From contig NZ_JAPNUE010000003.1 of NCBI RefSeq assembly GCF_026626305.1, forward strand, positions 124,001-188,000: a stretch of DNA of 64,000 nucleotides. The letters run 5' to 3'. The stretch is from Frigidibacter sp. RF13. Lineage in GTDB: Bacteria > Pseudomonadota > Alphaproteobacteria > Rhodobacterales > Rhodobacteraceae. How positions within the stretch are numbered: the first letter of the stretch is position 1; every line of letters begins with the position of its first letter. A program made the position numbers and the translations under genes. Shown here in pieces: positions 8,914 through 18,982 of the stretch. A model generated the notes under the pieces. It worked only from the letters and a program-made list of their open reading frames with translations, did not search any database and was not told the DNA's origin.

Positions 8914-10083
8914 ATGGCTGGCAGCGGAGGCCCCTGGGGCGGCGGCGGATCGGGCAATGACGACGATGACGACCGGCGGCGCGGGGATCGCGAGCCGCCG
9001 CGCGGCGGGCGCCGGGGCGAAGGCTCGCCGATATCCGAGATCGACGATCTGGTCCGCAAGGGCACCGAACAGTTCAAGGTGCTGATGGGCGGTCGCGGTG
9101 GCCGCAACGGTCAGGGCGGCGGCTTTGGCGGCGGTTCTGGCGGACCGGGTCTGCCGCGCAATGCGCTGGCACTTGGCGCGCTGGCGGCGGTGGGGCTTTG
9201 GGCCTTCGCTTCTTTCTACACCGTCAAGCCGGAAGAAAAGTCGGTCGAGCTGTTCCTCGGCAAACGGTCGGCGGTCGGTGAACCGGGCCTGAACTTCGCG
9301 CCCTGGCCGCTTTATTCCTACGAGGTCATCCCGGTGACGCCGGAGCGGACCGAGGATATCGGCGTCGGCAATACCGGCGGCGATGAGGGGCTGATGCTGA
9401 CCGGCGACGAGAATATCGTCGATATCGATTTCCAGGTCGTGTGGAACGTCAACGACCCCGAGAAATATCTCTTCAACCTGCGCGACCCGCAGCTGACGAT
9501 CCGTGCCGTGTCGGAAAGCTCGATGCGTGAGATCATTGCGCAATCGCCGCTCGCCCCGATCCTGAACCGTGACCGCGGCGCGATTGCGCAACGGCTGCAG
9601 GAACTGATCCAGCAGACGCTCGACAGCTATGACAGCGGCCTGAATGTCGTCCGCGTGAACTTCGACCGCGCCGATCCGCCGCGCGAGGTCATTGACGCCT
9701 TCAAGGAAGTGCAGTCGGCCGAACAGGAACGCGACCGTTTGCAGAAAGAGGCGGACGCCTATTCGAACCGCGTGGTCGCGGGCGCGCGCGGTGAAGCTGC
9801 GGCGACACTCGAAGCGGCCGAGGCCTACCGCGCCCAGGTGGTGAACCAGGCGGAAGGTGAAGCGAGCCGTTTCTCGGCGGTTCTGGCCGAATATCAGAAA
9901 GCGCCGGAGGTGACCCGCAAGCGGCTTTATCTGGAGACGATGGAAGAGGTGATGGGCCGGGTGAACAAGGTCATCCTCGACGAGAATGCGGGCGGTCAGC
10001 AGGGCGTCGTGCCCTTCCTGCCCCTGAATGAGATCGGCAAGCCGCCAGCCGGCGCCAAGCCCGCAGCCGGAGGTAACAACTGA
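8914..10083 (+). CDS. hflK: FtsH protease modulator HflK
   Basis: 389 residues. With HflC it forms the SPFH/prohibitin-type membrane complex that surrounds and modulates the FtsH protease. The N-terminus is Gly-rich and acidic, with a D-D-D-D-D run; one membrane segment lies near residues 85-105, then the SPFH domain and a long coiled-coil rich in Glu/Ala/Arg. ATG at 8914 is preferred over the ATG at 8905, since GGGAG lies nine bases before 8914 but abuts 8905. The stop overlaps the hflC start (TGATG). Confidence 0.95.
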   Translation: MAGSGGPWGGGGSGNDDDDDRRRGDREPPRGGRRGEGSPISEIDDLVRKGTEQFKVLMGGRGGRNGQGGGFGGGSGGPGLPRNALALGALAAVGLWAFASFYTVKPEEKSVELFLGKRSAVGEPGLNFAPWPLYSYEVIPVTPERTEDIGVGNTGGDEGLMLTGDENIVDIDFQVVWNVNDPEKYLFNLRDPQLTIRAVSESSMREIIAQSPLAPILNRDRGAIAQRLQELIQQTLDSYDSGLNVVRVNFDRADPPREVIDAFKEVQSAEQERDRLQKEADAYSNRVVAGARGEAAATLEAAEAYRAQVVNQAEGEASRFSAVLAEYQKAPEVTRKRLYLETMEEVMGRVNKVILDENAGGQQGVVPFLPLNEIGKPPAGAKPAAGGNN

Positions 10084-10976
10084 TGAACCGGACAACCCTC
10101 CTTCTGCCGCTCGCGGCGGTCCTTTTGGCCACGGTCCTGTCGTCGGTCTTCATCGTCGATGAACGCGAAAAGGCACTGGTCCTGCAGCTCGGTCAAATTC
10201 AGGAAATCCGCGAAGAGCCGGGCCTCTATTTCAAGGTCCCGCTGATCCAGGAGGTCGTGCGCTATGACGACCGTATCCTCGGTCGCGATATCGAGCCTCT
10301 GGAAGTCACGCCTTCGGACGACCGCCGCCTGGTAGTGGACGCTTTCGCCCGCTACCGGATCGTCGATGTGAAACGCTTCCGCCAGGCGACCGGCGCGGGC
10401 GGCGAGAGCTTTGCCGAAAACCGTATCGATACGATCCTGCGTGCGCAGATCCGGGAGGTGCTGGGCGGCGTCGACAGTTCCGCCATCCTGTCGGAGAACC
10501 GTGCGGCCCTTGCGCTGCAGATCCGCGACGCGGCCCGGACCGAGGCGGCGGCGCTGGGCGTCGAGATCGTCGATGTGCGGCTTCGTCGAACCGACCTGCC
10601 GGAACAGAACCTCGAAGCGACCTTTGCCCGGATGCGGGCCGAGCGGCAGCGCGAGGCGGCCGATCAGGTGGCGCGCGGTAACGAGGCGGCGCAGCGTCTG
10701 CGCGCCGCTGCCGACCGTGCGGTCATCGAGACCGTGTCGGACGCCAGACGTCAGGCCGAGATCATCCGCGGCGAGGCGGATGCCAAGCGCACCGCGATCT
10801 TCGCGAATGCCTATGGCGCGGACCCGGAATTCTTCGATTTCTACCGGTCGCTCGCCGCTTACCGTGCCTCGCTTCTTGGCGACAATTCGACCCTCGTGAT
10901 CGCGCCAGACAGCGAATTCTTCGACTATCTCCGCTCGTCCACAGCGGGCGGTGGCGGCACGGTCGCAGGGCAATAG
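10083..10976 (+). CDS. hflC: FtsH protease modulator HflC
   Basis: 297 residues. Partner of HflK. An N-terminal membrane anchor (about residues 5-24) is followed by the prohibitin domain with F-I-V-D-E-R-E-K-A-L-V-L-Q-L-G-Q-I and by a charged helical region E-A-A-D-Q-V-A-R-G-N-E-A-A-Q-R-L-R-A. Most of the protein is expected in the periplasm. Start overlaps the hflK stop by one base, indicating translational coupling. Confidence 0.96.
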   Translation: MNRTTLLLPLAAVLLATVLSSVFIVDEREKALVLQLGQIQEIREEPGLYFKVPLIQEVVRYDDRILGRDIEPLEVTPSDDRRLVVDAFARYRIVDVKRFRQATGAGGESFAENRIDTILRAQIREVLGGVDSSAILSENRAALALQIRDAARTEAAALGVEIVDVRLRRTDLPEQNLEATFARMRAERQREAADQVARGNEAAQRLRAAADRAVIETVSDARRQAEIIRGEADAKRTAIFANAYGADPEFFDFYRSLAAYRASLLGDNSTLVIAPDSEFFDYLRSSTAGGGGTVAGQ

Positions 10977-10977
10977 G

Positions 10978-11184
10978 ATGGGGCTGGGGCCGACCGAGAT
11001 CGGCCTCGCCCTTGGCCTTTTGTGTGTGGCTGAGGGGCTGGTGCTGGCACTGGCCCCGCGCAAGATCGAGGAAATCCTCGCACTTCTGGCCAAGGTCTCG
11101 GTGGAAAACCGCCGACTGATGGGGCTTGCCGCCATCGCGGCGGGCGTCGCCACGATCTGGCTGATAGGTTTGGCGGGCGGCTGA
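10978..11184 (+). CDS. DUF2065 (YjeT-like) small membrane protein
   Basis: 68 residues from the ATG one base after the hflC stop. Two hydrophobic segments: G-L-A-L-G-L-L-C-V-A-E-G-L-V-L-A-L-A and, after a short K/E-rich loop, L-M-G-L-A-A-I-A-A-G-V-A-T-I-W-L. It matches the YjeT/DUF2065 family, often found next to hflKC. Function unknown; a role with the HflKC-FtsH complex is inferred from constant linkage. Confidence 0.88.
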   Translation: MGLGPTEIGLALGLLCVAEGLVLALAPRKIEEILALLAKVSVENRRLMGLAAIAAGVATIWLIGLAGG

Positions 11185-11316
11185 TTGACTTCGCGCTGTC
11201 CGCTCACCACCTTTTGACGGCATGCGACCGGGAGTGAGTTCCCTTCCGTCCGCCAACAGTGTTGAAAAGACCCGTGCCTCTCTTCCCGAGGCCACAGAGA
11301 CAACAGGAGTTTCATC

Positions 11317-12804
11317 GTGACACTTCACGTCCTTGCACCCTCCCGGCGCCACTCCCGGCACGCAAACGGGATGCGCACGGTCTGGATCGCCATCGCATCG
11401 GCCGCCTTCCTCGCCTTTCAGGCGCCGCAGGTCGAGGCTTTCGGTGCCCCCGAAAGCTTCGCCGATCTGGCTGATCAGGTCAGCCCGGCGGTGGTGAACA
11501 TCACCACATCGACCGTGGTTGAAGCCCCGGCCGGCACTGGCCCGATGGTACCAGAAGGTTCGCCCTTCGAGGATTTCTTCAAGGATTTCAACGATCAATT
11601 CGGCGACCAGCCCGGCGGGCCGGGCAACCGGGGGCCACAGCGCGCCAATGCGCTCGGCTCGGGCTTCGTGATTTCCGAGGACGGGTTCATCGTCACCAAC
11701 AACCATGTGATCGAGGGCGCCGACGAGATCCAGATCGAGTTTTTCTCGGGCGAGACGCTCGATGCGAAACTGGTGGGTACCGACCCCAAGACCGACATCG
11801 CGGTCCTGAAGGTCGAAAGCGAGGATGCGCTTCCGTTCGTCAATTTCGGTGACAGCGACAGGATGCGCGTGGGCGACTGGGTCATGGCGATGGGCAACCC
11901 GCTGGGTCAGGGTTTCTCGGTTTCGGCCGGGATCATCTCGGCCCGCAATCGCGAGCTTCAGGGCGCCTACGACGATTTCATCCAGACCGATGCCGCGATC
12001 AACAAGGGCAATTCGGGCGGGCCGCTGTTCAATATGAACGGCGAGGTGATCGGGGTGAATACCGCGATCCTCAGCCCGACCGGCGGCTCGATCGGCATCG
12101 GCTTTTCGATGGCCTCGAACGTCGTGACGAAAGTCGTCGATCAGCTCAGGAATTTCGGCGAGACGCGGCGCGGCTGGCTTGGCGTGAAGATCCAGGACGT
12201 GACGCCCGATGTAGCCGAGGCGATGGGTCTTGAGACTGCGCATGGCGCGCTTGTCACCGATGTGCCGGACGGCCCGGCGAAAGAGGCAGGCGTGCAGTCG
12301 GGCGACGTGATCGTCGAGTTCGATGGCCATGAGGTGAAGGATTCGCGCGAACTGGTCCGCACCGTGGGCGATGCCGAGGTCGGCAAACCGGTGCCGATCA
12401 CCGTGTTGCGGAACGGCGAAAGCGTCGCGCTGACCATCACGCTTGGCCGCCGCGAGGAAGCCGAGGGGGTGCCGGTGCCCGCCAAGGCCAGCCCGACCGA
12501 ACCGATGGAGAAGAGCCTCCTCGGCATGAAGCTGAATGAGTTGACCGACGAGATGCGCAGTCAACTGAACCTCTCGCCCGAGGATCAGGGCCTTCTGGTC
12601 ACCGACATCGACCAGTCGAGCGAGGCCTTCACCAAGGGCCTGCGCGCGGGCGACCTGATCACCGAGGCTGGTCAGGCGCGCGTCGCTTCGATCAAGGATC
12701 TGGAGAGCCGGATCGAAGAGGCCAAGGAGGCGGGGCGCAAATCGCTCCTCCTCCTCATCCGCCGCGAGGGCGATCCGCGCTTTGTCGCGATCTCGGTCGA
12801 GTGA
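11317..12804 (+). CDS. degP: Do/DegP-type periplasmic serine protease
   Basis: 495 residues from a GTG at 11317 preceded by CAGGAG; an internal ATG at 11371 is an alternative. Signal peptide near residues 19-42, then the trypsin-like domain with His130 (T-N-N-H-V-I), Asp160 (T-D-I-A-V-L-K) and Ser233 (G-N-S-G-G-P-L), then two PDZ domains (about 280-370 and 405-490). Degrades or refolds damaged periplasmic proteins. Its position after hflKC and DUF2065 makes this a membrane/envelope quality-control group. A 132-base gap upstream suggests its own promoter. Confidence 0.95.
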   Translation: MTLHVLAPSRRHSRHANGMRTVWIAIASAAFLAFQAPQVEAFGAPESFADLADQVSPAVVNITTSTVVEAPAGTGPMVPEGSPFEDFFKDFNDQFGDQPGGPGNRGPQRANALGSGFVISEDGFIVTNNHVIEGADEIQIEFFSGETLDAKLVGTDPKTDIAVLKVESEDALPFVNFGDSDRMRVGDWVMAMGNPLGQGFSVSAGIISARNRELQGAYDDFIQTDAAINKGNSGGPLFNMNGEVIGVNTAILSPTGGSIGIGFSMASNVVTKVVDQLRNFGETRRGWLGVKIQDVTPDVAEAMGLETAHGALVTDVPDGPAKEAGVQSGDVIVEFDGHEVKDSRELVRTVGDAEVGKPVPITVLRNGESVALTITLGRREEAEGVPVPAKASPTEPMEKSLLGMKLNELTDEMRSQLNLSPEDQGLLVTDIDQSSEAFTKGLRAGDLITEAGQARVASIKDLESRIEEAKEAGRKSLLLLIRREGDPRFVAISVE

Positions 12805-12821
12805 TCCTGCGATCTTTCCGG

Positions 12822-12847
12822 AAAAGGCGCCCTTCGGGGCGCCTTTT

Positions 12848-12848
<1 letters not shown>
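12822..12848. terminator. bidirectional intrinsic terminator
   Basis: AAAAGGCGCC-CTTCGG-GGCGCCTTTTT: a GC-rich perfect stem flanked by A- and T-runs, between the converging protease gene and the DMT gene ending at 12848. It can stop transcription from both sides. Confidence 0.9.
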
Positions 12849-14193
<1,345 letters not shown>

Positions 14194-14194
<1 letters not shown>

Positions 14195-14937
14195 TGGAAC
14201 GGGCGGCTCTCGCCGCCAGAGGGCTGGGCCGGGCGGCTCTCGCCGCCGCAGGCGCCCTTGCAGGGCTTATGGCCGCCTGTGTAGGTCCCTCGGCCAAGGC
14301 CGGGGGCGACGGGGTAGCAGACGCGACCTATGCCCAGCCATCGACGCTATATGGCCATGGCGCGCTGGGGGCGGGCCATGAATGGTCGGCTATGATCCTC
14401 GACGGCACGGTCGTCTTTCCGCTCCGCGAAGGCCTCGTCTTCGAAGATATTGCCCCGCACCTCGCCGATCTCGACGGCGACGGCGATTACGAGGTGATCG
14501 TTGTGGAATCGAGCCTCACGCAGGGCTCACGCCTCGCCGTCTGGGACGGGTCGGGCCGCATCGCCGCCACGCCCTTCATCGGCACCCGCCACCGCTGGCT
14601 CGCCCCCGTTGGCGCCGCCGATCTCGACGGCGACGGAAGGACCGAGATCGCCTATGTCGAGACCCCGCACCTCGGCAAGATCCTGAAGATCGTCCGGCTG
14701 GTGGGCGACCGGCTGGTCCCGGTGGCAGAGGCACGCGGCCTGACCAACCACCGGTATGGCGATCCTTTCATCCAGGGCGGCATCGCTTCTTGCGACGGCG
14801 TCCCGACGATCCTCACCGCCAATGAAGACTGGACGCGGATCATCGCCACCTCGCTCATGGGTGGCACGCTCGTCAGCCGCGACCGCGCCGCCTATCGAGG
14901 CTCCAAGAGCTTCGACGCACCCCTGGGCTGCGACTGA
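14194..14937 (+). CDS. FG-GAP/VCBS repeat lipoprotein
   Basis: 247 residues. An N-terminal signal ends in a lipobox L-M-A-A-C (Cys29). Two calcium-binding FG-GAP loops are visible, D-L-D-G-D-G-D-Y-E-V (residues 92-101) and D-L-D-G-D-G-R-T-E-I, as in half a beta-propeller. Probably an outer-membrane or periplasmic surface protein of unknown function. The start overlaps the ferredoxin stop. The first codons carry a 30-base-period direct repeat (14200-14217 and 14230-14247) that encodes R-A-A-L-A-A twice within the signal peptide. Confidence 0.8.
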
Positions 14938-14945
14938 TCCGCTCC

Positions 14946-15030
14946 CCACGTTCTGTCCGGAAATACTCCGGGAGGGTCCGGGAGGGCAGAGCCCTTCCGG
15001 CGGGTCAGCCCGCGCGAAAGGCGCGGGCCG
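14946..15030 (+). repeat. dispersed repeat family A, half copy (A2)
   Basis: ACGTTCTGTC at 14948-14957 and AAATACTCC at 14961-14969, followed by GGGAGGGTCCGGGAGGG and a GC-rich stem region ending near GGCGCGGGCCGAAAG. It starts nine bases after the stop of the FG-GAP gene and fills the gap to the convergent purD. Confidence 0.7.
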
Positions 15031-15034
15031 AAAG

Positions 15035-16297
15035 CTAAAGCGCGCGCCAGCCGATATCGCGGCGGCAGAAGCCGTCCGGCCAGTCGATCCTGTCCACCAG
15101 CCCATAGGCCCGCGCCTGCGCCTCGGCCAGGCTTGCCCCGCGCGCCGTCGCGTTCAGGACCCGCCCGCCATTGGCCAGCACCTTGCCATCACGCTCGACC
15201 GTGCCGGCATGAAAGACCATCTCCGACGAGGTCTCGGGCAGAGTGTCGAGCCCACCGATTGCCGTCCCCTTCTCATAGCTGCCCGGATAGCCCTTCGCAG
15301 CCAGCACCACCGTCAGCGCATGATCCTCGGCCCAGTTCACCCGCGCGCCCGCCAGCCGCCCCTCGGCACAGGCGAGCATCAGATCGAGCGCCTGCGCCCC
15401 CATCCGCATCATCAGGACCTGGGTCTCTGGATCGCCGAAGCGGACGTTATATTCGACGAGCCGCGCCCGGCCGTTCTCGATCATCAGGCCCGCGTAAAGC
15501 ACACCCTGAAACGGCGTCCCCCGCCGCGCCATCTCCGCGACCGTCGGCCGCACGATCTCGTCCATCGCCTGTTTCAGCACTGCATCCGTGAGCACAGGTG
15601 CCGGCGAATAGGCGCCCATGCCGCCGGTATTGGGGCCGGTATCGCCGTCACCCACGCGCTTGTGGTCCTGCGCCGTGCCCACTTCCAGCACATCCACCCC
15701 GTCGGAGAGGACGAAGAGCGACGCTTCCTCCCCGCCCATGAATTCCTCGATCACCACCTCGGCGCCCGCCGCCCCGAGCGACCCGCCGAACATGTCCTCG
15801 ATCGCCGCCTCGGCCTCGGAAGGCGTCATCGCCACGACGACGCCCTTGCCCGCGGCAAGCCCGTCTGCCTTGACCACGATCGGCGCGCCCGTCGCCCGCA
15901 CATAGGCCAGCGCCGCCGCCCTATCGGCAAACCGCGCCCATCCGGCGGTCGGCGCGCCTGCCGCGTCGCAGACCTCTTTCGTGAAGGCCTTCGACGCCTC
16001 AAGCCGCGCTGCCTCCGCCGATGGTCCGAAGGTCAGGATCCCGCCTGCGCGCAGCGCATCCGCCACCCCGGCGGCCAAGGGCGCCTCGGGCCCGACGATG
16101 ACGAAATCGACGGCATTCTCGACAGCAAGCGCCAGAACCGCCGCCCCGTCCAGCACATCGATATCCGCACATTCCGCAATCGCCGCGATCCCGGCATTGC
16201 CCGGCGCCACGATCAGCCGGTCGCATTTGGGGTTCTGCTTGACCGCCCACGCGAGCGCATGTTCGCGCCCGCCGCCGCCCAGGATCAGGATATTCAT
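15035..16297 (-). CDS. purD: phosphoribosylamine-glycine ligase
   Basis: 420 residues from the ATG at 16297 (MNILILGGGGREHALAWAV). Second step of de novo purine synthesis: joins glycine to phosphoribosylamine with ATP. The N-terminal G-G-G-G-R-E-H-A-L, the ATP-grasp core (I-V-V-K-A-D-G-L-A-A-G-K-G-V-V-V, E-E-F-M-G-G-E-E-A-S, Q-D-H-K-R-V-G-D-G-D-T-G-P-N-T-G-G-M-G-A) and N-V-R-F-G-D-P-E-T-Q are all present and in order. Monocistronic on the minus strand. Confidence 0.97.
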   Translation of the reverse strand: MNILILGGGGREHALAWAVKQNPKCDRLIVAPGNAGIAAIAECADIDVLDGAAVLALAVENAVDFVIVGPEAPLAAGVADALRAGGILTFGPSAEAARLEASKAFTKEVCDAAGAPTAGWARFADRAAALAYVRATGAPIVVKADGLAAGKGVVVAMTPSEAEAAIEDMFGGSLGAAGAEVVIEEFMGGEEASLFVLSDGVDVLEVGTAQDHKRVGDGDTGPNTGGMGAYSPAPVLTDAVLKQAMDEIVRPTVAEMARRGTPFQGVLYAGLMIENGRARLVEYNVRFGDPETQVLMMRMGAQALDLMLACAEGRLAGARVNWAEDHALTVVLAAKGYPGSYEKGTAIGGLDTLPETSSEMVFHAGTVERDGKVLANGGRVLNATARGASLAEAQARAYGLVDRIDWPDGFCRRDIGWRAL

Positions 16298-16366
16298 GCA
16301 CGCCCCCGCTTTCCCTTGGATTGGGGGCGTCATAAGGTGGCCCTGACCCGCAGACAAGGGCACAGG

Positions 16367-16987
16367 ATGACGTTGACCGACCCCGATCTCTGGACCCGCC
16401 TTGATGCCGATCCGCTGACAATGTCCTCCGGCAAGACGCTTGAGGCGCAGATCGCGGGCATGGGTGGCCTTGGCAGGCAGAAGGCTGCCGTCGCGGTCCG
16501 TGAATACCGCCGCTTCCTCTACCTGGCTGCGACGGGCAGAGAGGTGGTTGTGCCCTCGCCTCTCGTCGACTGGATCTGGCACAAGCATCTGGAGGATACC
16601 CGCGCCTATGCCGAGGACTTCTGCCCGCGCATCTTCGGGCGGATGATCCACCACAACCCGGGCCGGGTACGTGCAGCCGACGACCCCTGCTACGACAGGA
16701 CGCGGGAAAGGATCGGTGCGACCTTCGGCGCGGTTCATCCGCGTGTCTGGCCCGATCGCGCGATCCTCGCCCGCGGCCGCTGGGTCGGGTTCTGGTTCAT
16801 CGCGCCGATCGCTTTTGCCATCCTGTTGGCCAAGAACGACCTCTGGTCAATAGCCTTGCCGGTCGGGCTCGCTTCACTTCTGCCGGTCCTGTGGTGGCAG
16901 ATGAAGGGACCCTGGACCGGAGGGTCGTCATCTGGCGGCTGCGGCAGCGGCTGCTCGGGCGATGGCGACGGCTGCGGAGGAGACTGA
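16367..16987 (+). CDS. glycine-rich-domain-like membrane protein with Cys/Gly/Ser tail
   Basis: 206 residues from the ATG at 16367. The N-terminal part resembles the GRDP/DUF1399 cytosolic domain (V-D-W-I-W-H-K-H-L-E-D-T-R-A-Y-A-E-D-F-C, residues 68-86). Two hydrophobic segments follow (about 139-155 and 160-178), and the C-terminal 22 residues are almost only G, S, C and D with Cys192, Cys196 and Cys203. Function unknown. The stop overlaps the xseA start (TGATG), so its translation is coupled to a DNA-repair nuclease, with no evident reason. Confidence 0.75.
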   Translation: MTLTDPDLWTRLDADPLTMSSGKTLEAQIAGMGGLGRQKAAVAVREYRRFLYLAATGREVVVPSPLVDWIWHKHLEDTRAYAEDFCPRIFGRMIHHNPGRVRAADDPCYDRTRERIGATFGAVHPRVWPDRAILARGRWVGFWFIAPIAFAILLAKNDLWSIALPVGLASLLPVLWWQMKGPWTGGSSSGGCGSGCSGDGDGCGGD

Positions 16988-18483
16988 TGGACATTTTCGA
17001 AGACGCAAGCCCCGGCCCCGGCAATTCCCCCGAATTCACCGTCTCGGAAATCTCCGGCGCGGTGAAACGGGTGATCGAGGGCGAGTTCGGCCATGTCCGG
17101 GTGCGCGGCGAGATTTCCCGTGTCTCGCGGCCTGCCTCGGGGCATCTCTATTTCGACCTCAAGGATGACCGCGCCGTCATCGCTGCCGTCTCTTGGAAGG
17201 GGCAGGCGGCGCGCATGTCGGTCCGGCCCGAGGAGGGGATGGAGGTGATCGCCACCGGCCGCCTCACCACTTTCCCCGGCCAGTCGAAATACCAGCTGAT
17301 CGTCGACGACATCGTGCCCGCGGGCGCGGGCGCCCTGATGGTGATGCTGGAAAAGCTGAAGGCGCGGCTATCCGCCGAGGGGCTGTTCGCGCAGGAACGC
17401 AAGAAGCCGATCCCCTACCTGCCGGAAGTCATCGGCGTCGTCACTTCGCCCTCGGGCGCGGTGATCCGCGACATCCTGCACCGGCTGCGCGACCGCTTTC
17501 CGCGCCGCGTCCTCATCTGGCCGGTGGCGGTGCAGGGCGAGAAATGCGCCCCCGAGGTCGCCGCCGCGATCCGGGGCTTCAATGCCCTGACGACGGGTGG
17601 CCCGATCCCGCGCCCCGACCTTTTGATCGTGGCGCGCGGCGGCGGGTCGATCGAGGATCTCTGGGGCTTCAACGATGAACAGGTGGTCCGCGCCGCCGCT
17701 GACAGCGCCATCCCGCTGATCTCGGCTGTGGGCCACGAGACCGACACGACCCTCATCGACCATGCCGCCGACCGCCGTGCGCCCACGCCCACCGCAGCGG
17801 CCGAAATGGCGGTGCCGGTCCGGATGGAGCTTCTGGCTTGGACGCAGGAACAATCCGCCCGCCTCGCCCGCGCCACGCGCCAGCGCCTCGACCAGCGCCG
17901 GCAGCGCCTCGCGGACCTTTCCCGCGCGCTCGGCCGTCCCGAGGCGCTGACCGGCAACGCCCGCCAGCGGCTCGACCTCTGGTCCGACCGGCTGCCCGGC
18001 GCGCTGAGGCAGGCGGCGCTTGCCAAGCGTACCGCGCTGACGCGGGTCAGCGCCCGGGTCCAGCCGCCGCTTCTGACCCGCGTTATCGAGGCCGAGCGCC
18101 GCCATCTGGGCCAGCTGTCCGCCCGCCTCGCCCCGGCCCTCCGCCGCAGGCTCGAGGATGAGACGAAGGATGCCAGGCAGCGCCGAGCCGATCTGGCGCG
18201 GCTCGGTCAGGCGCTTGACCGGGCGGTCTCCGCGCGCCTCGCGGCGCTCCTCGACCGGCTCGCTTCGCTCGACCGCACCCGTCAGACGCTCGGCTACCGC
18301 GAGACCTTGAAGCGCGGCTTCGCCGTGGTCCGCGCCGACGACCGCATCGTCACCAGCCGTGCAGCAGCCGAAAGGGCGACACTTCTGGAGATCGAGTTTC
18401 AGGACGGACGTTTGACGACAGGCGGACGCCTGAAAATTCCAACGAAAAAGCCGCCCGGCCCCGATCAAGGGTCGCTCTTCTGA
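16987..18483 (+). CDS. xseA: exodeoxyribonuclease VII large subunit
   Basis: 498 residues. Catalytic subunit of the single-strand exonuclease ExoVII. An N-terminal OB fold (residues ~18-110; E-F-T-V-S-E-I-S-G-A-V-K-R-V-I-E, G-H-L-Y-F-D-L-K-D) binds DNA; the catalytic core has V-I-G-V-V-T-S-P-S-G-A-V-I-R-D-I, A-R-G-G-G-S-I-E-D-L-W and S-A-V-G-H-E-T-D-T-T-L-I-D; a long helical domain and R-E-T-L-K-R-G-F-A-V-V follow. The small subunit xseB is not in this window. Confidence 0.96.
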   Translation: MDIFEDASPGPGNSPEFTVSEISGAVKRVIEGEFGHVRVRGEISRVSRPASGHLYFDLKDDRAVIAAVSWKGQAARMSVRPEEGMEVIATGRLTTFPGQSKYQLIVDDIVPAGAGALMVMLEKLKARLSAEGLFAQERKKPIPYLPEVIGVVTSPSGAVIRDILHRLRDRFPRRVLIWPVAVQGEKCAPEVAAAIRGFNALTTGGPIPRPDLLIVARGGGSIEDLWGFNDEQVVRAAADSAIPLISAVGHETDTTLIDHAADRRAPTPTAAAEMAVPVRMELLAWTQEQSARLARATRQRLDQRRQRLADLSRALGRPEALTGNARQRLDLWSDRLPGALRQAALAKRTALTRVSARVQPPLLTRVIEAERRHLGQLSARLAPALRRRLEDETKDARQRRADLARLGQALDRAVSARLAALLDRLASLDRTRQTLGYRETLKRGFAVVRADDRIVTSRAAAERATLLEIEFQDGRLTTGGRLKIPTKKPPGPDQGSLF

Positions 18484-18486
18484 TCT

Positions 18487-18572
18487 CTCTTTCGTTCAGA
18501 AATATCCCGGGTGGGGTCCGGGGAGGGCATCGCCCTCCCCGGCGGGTCGGCCCGCCGCAGGCGGGACGAAAC
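18487..18572 (+). repeat. dispersed repeat family A, degenerate copy (A3)
   Basis: TTTCGTTCAGAAATATCCCGG (degenerate half-site), then GGGGTCCGGGGAGGGC, a G/C stem, GGCGGGTCGGCCCGCC and GGCGGGACGAAAC. The last two blocks are the same as in the copy at 34011-34096. It begins just after the xseA stop, between convergent genes. Confidence 0.65.
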
Positions 18573-18580
18573 AAGCGATG

Positions 18581-18982
18581 TTAGACGCCCACGTCAGGCC
18601 CGAGGCAGGCAAGCGCATCCGGCAGTGTCTGCCGCCCGGTCAGCGGCGGCAGGTCGGGATTGCCGAGCGAGCGAGCGACGAGACCCGCGTCGGTCTCAGC
18701 GAAAGACCAGCAGACCGGTTCTTCCTGACCCTCATAGAGAAAGCAGATATCCCCGCCCTCGGGATACCAGATACCCTTCACGCAATCGTCGCCCGTATAG
18801 GCCCAGACAACCCGCCGCCCCGGCAGATATTGTTCGGTCCCGAAGGACGACGGCCCAGCGCGATAGTGGAAGGTCCGGCCGGTGACGGCTTTGTCGGAGG
18901 CCTCGCCAGTGAGCGCCTCCGGCTCGGCGAACGCCGCACCCCCGCCAATCAGCGCAAGGCCAAGCGAAACCGCGATCCTCAT
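18581..18982 (-). CDS. small exported protein of unknown function
   Basis: 133 residues. Signal peptide at 1-19 (A-L-I-G-G-G-A-A-F-A). The mature part has four cysteines in two likely pairs (D-D-C-V-K-G, D-I-C-F-L-Y, P-V-C-W-S-F, L-A-C-L-G) and an aromatic-rich centre. Not recognised. Its ATG overlaps the stop of the AlkB-like gene by four bases, so it is the second gene of that operon and may serve it in the periplasm, which is an inference from linkage. Confidence 0.75.
   Translation of the reverse strand: MRIAVSLGLALIGGGAAFAEPEALTGEASDKAVTGRTFHYRAGPSSFGTEQYLPGRRVVWAYTGDDCVKGIWYPEGGDICFLYEGQEEPVCWSFAETDAGLVARSLGNPDLPPLTGRQTLPDALACLGPDVGV

Noticed and set aside
6679..10095. A 1138-codon open frame on the minus strand across rpiA, gor and hflK
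   Set aside because: It is antisense to three clearly identified genes, has no recognisable domain, and long antisense frames are expected in such GC-rich coding DNA. The same holds for the minus-strand frames at 10762-12894, 46119-48113, 48428-50767 and 59764-61920.
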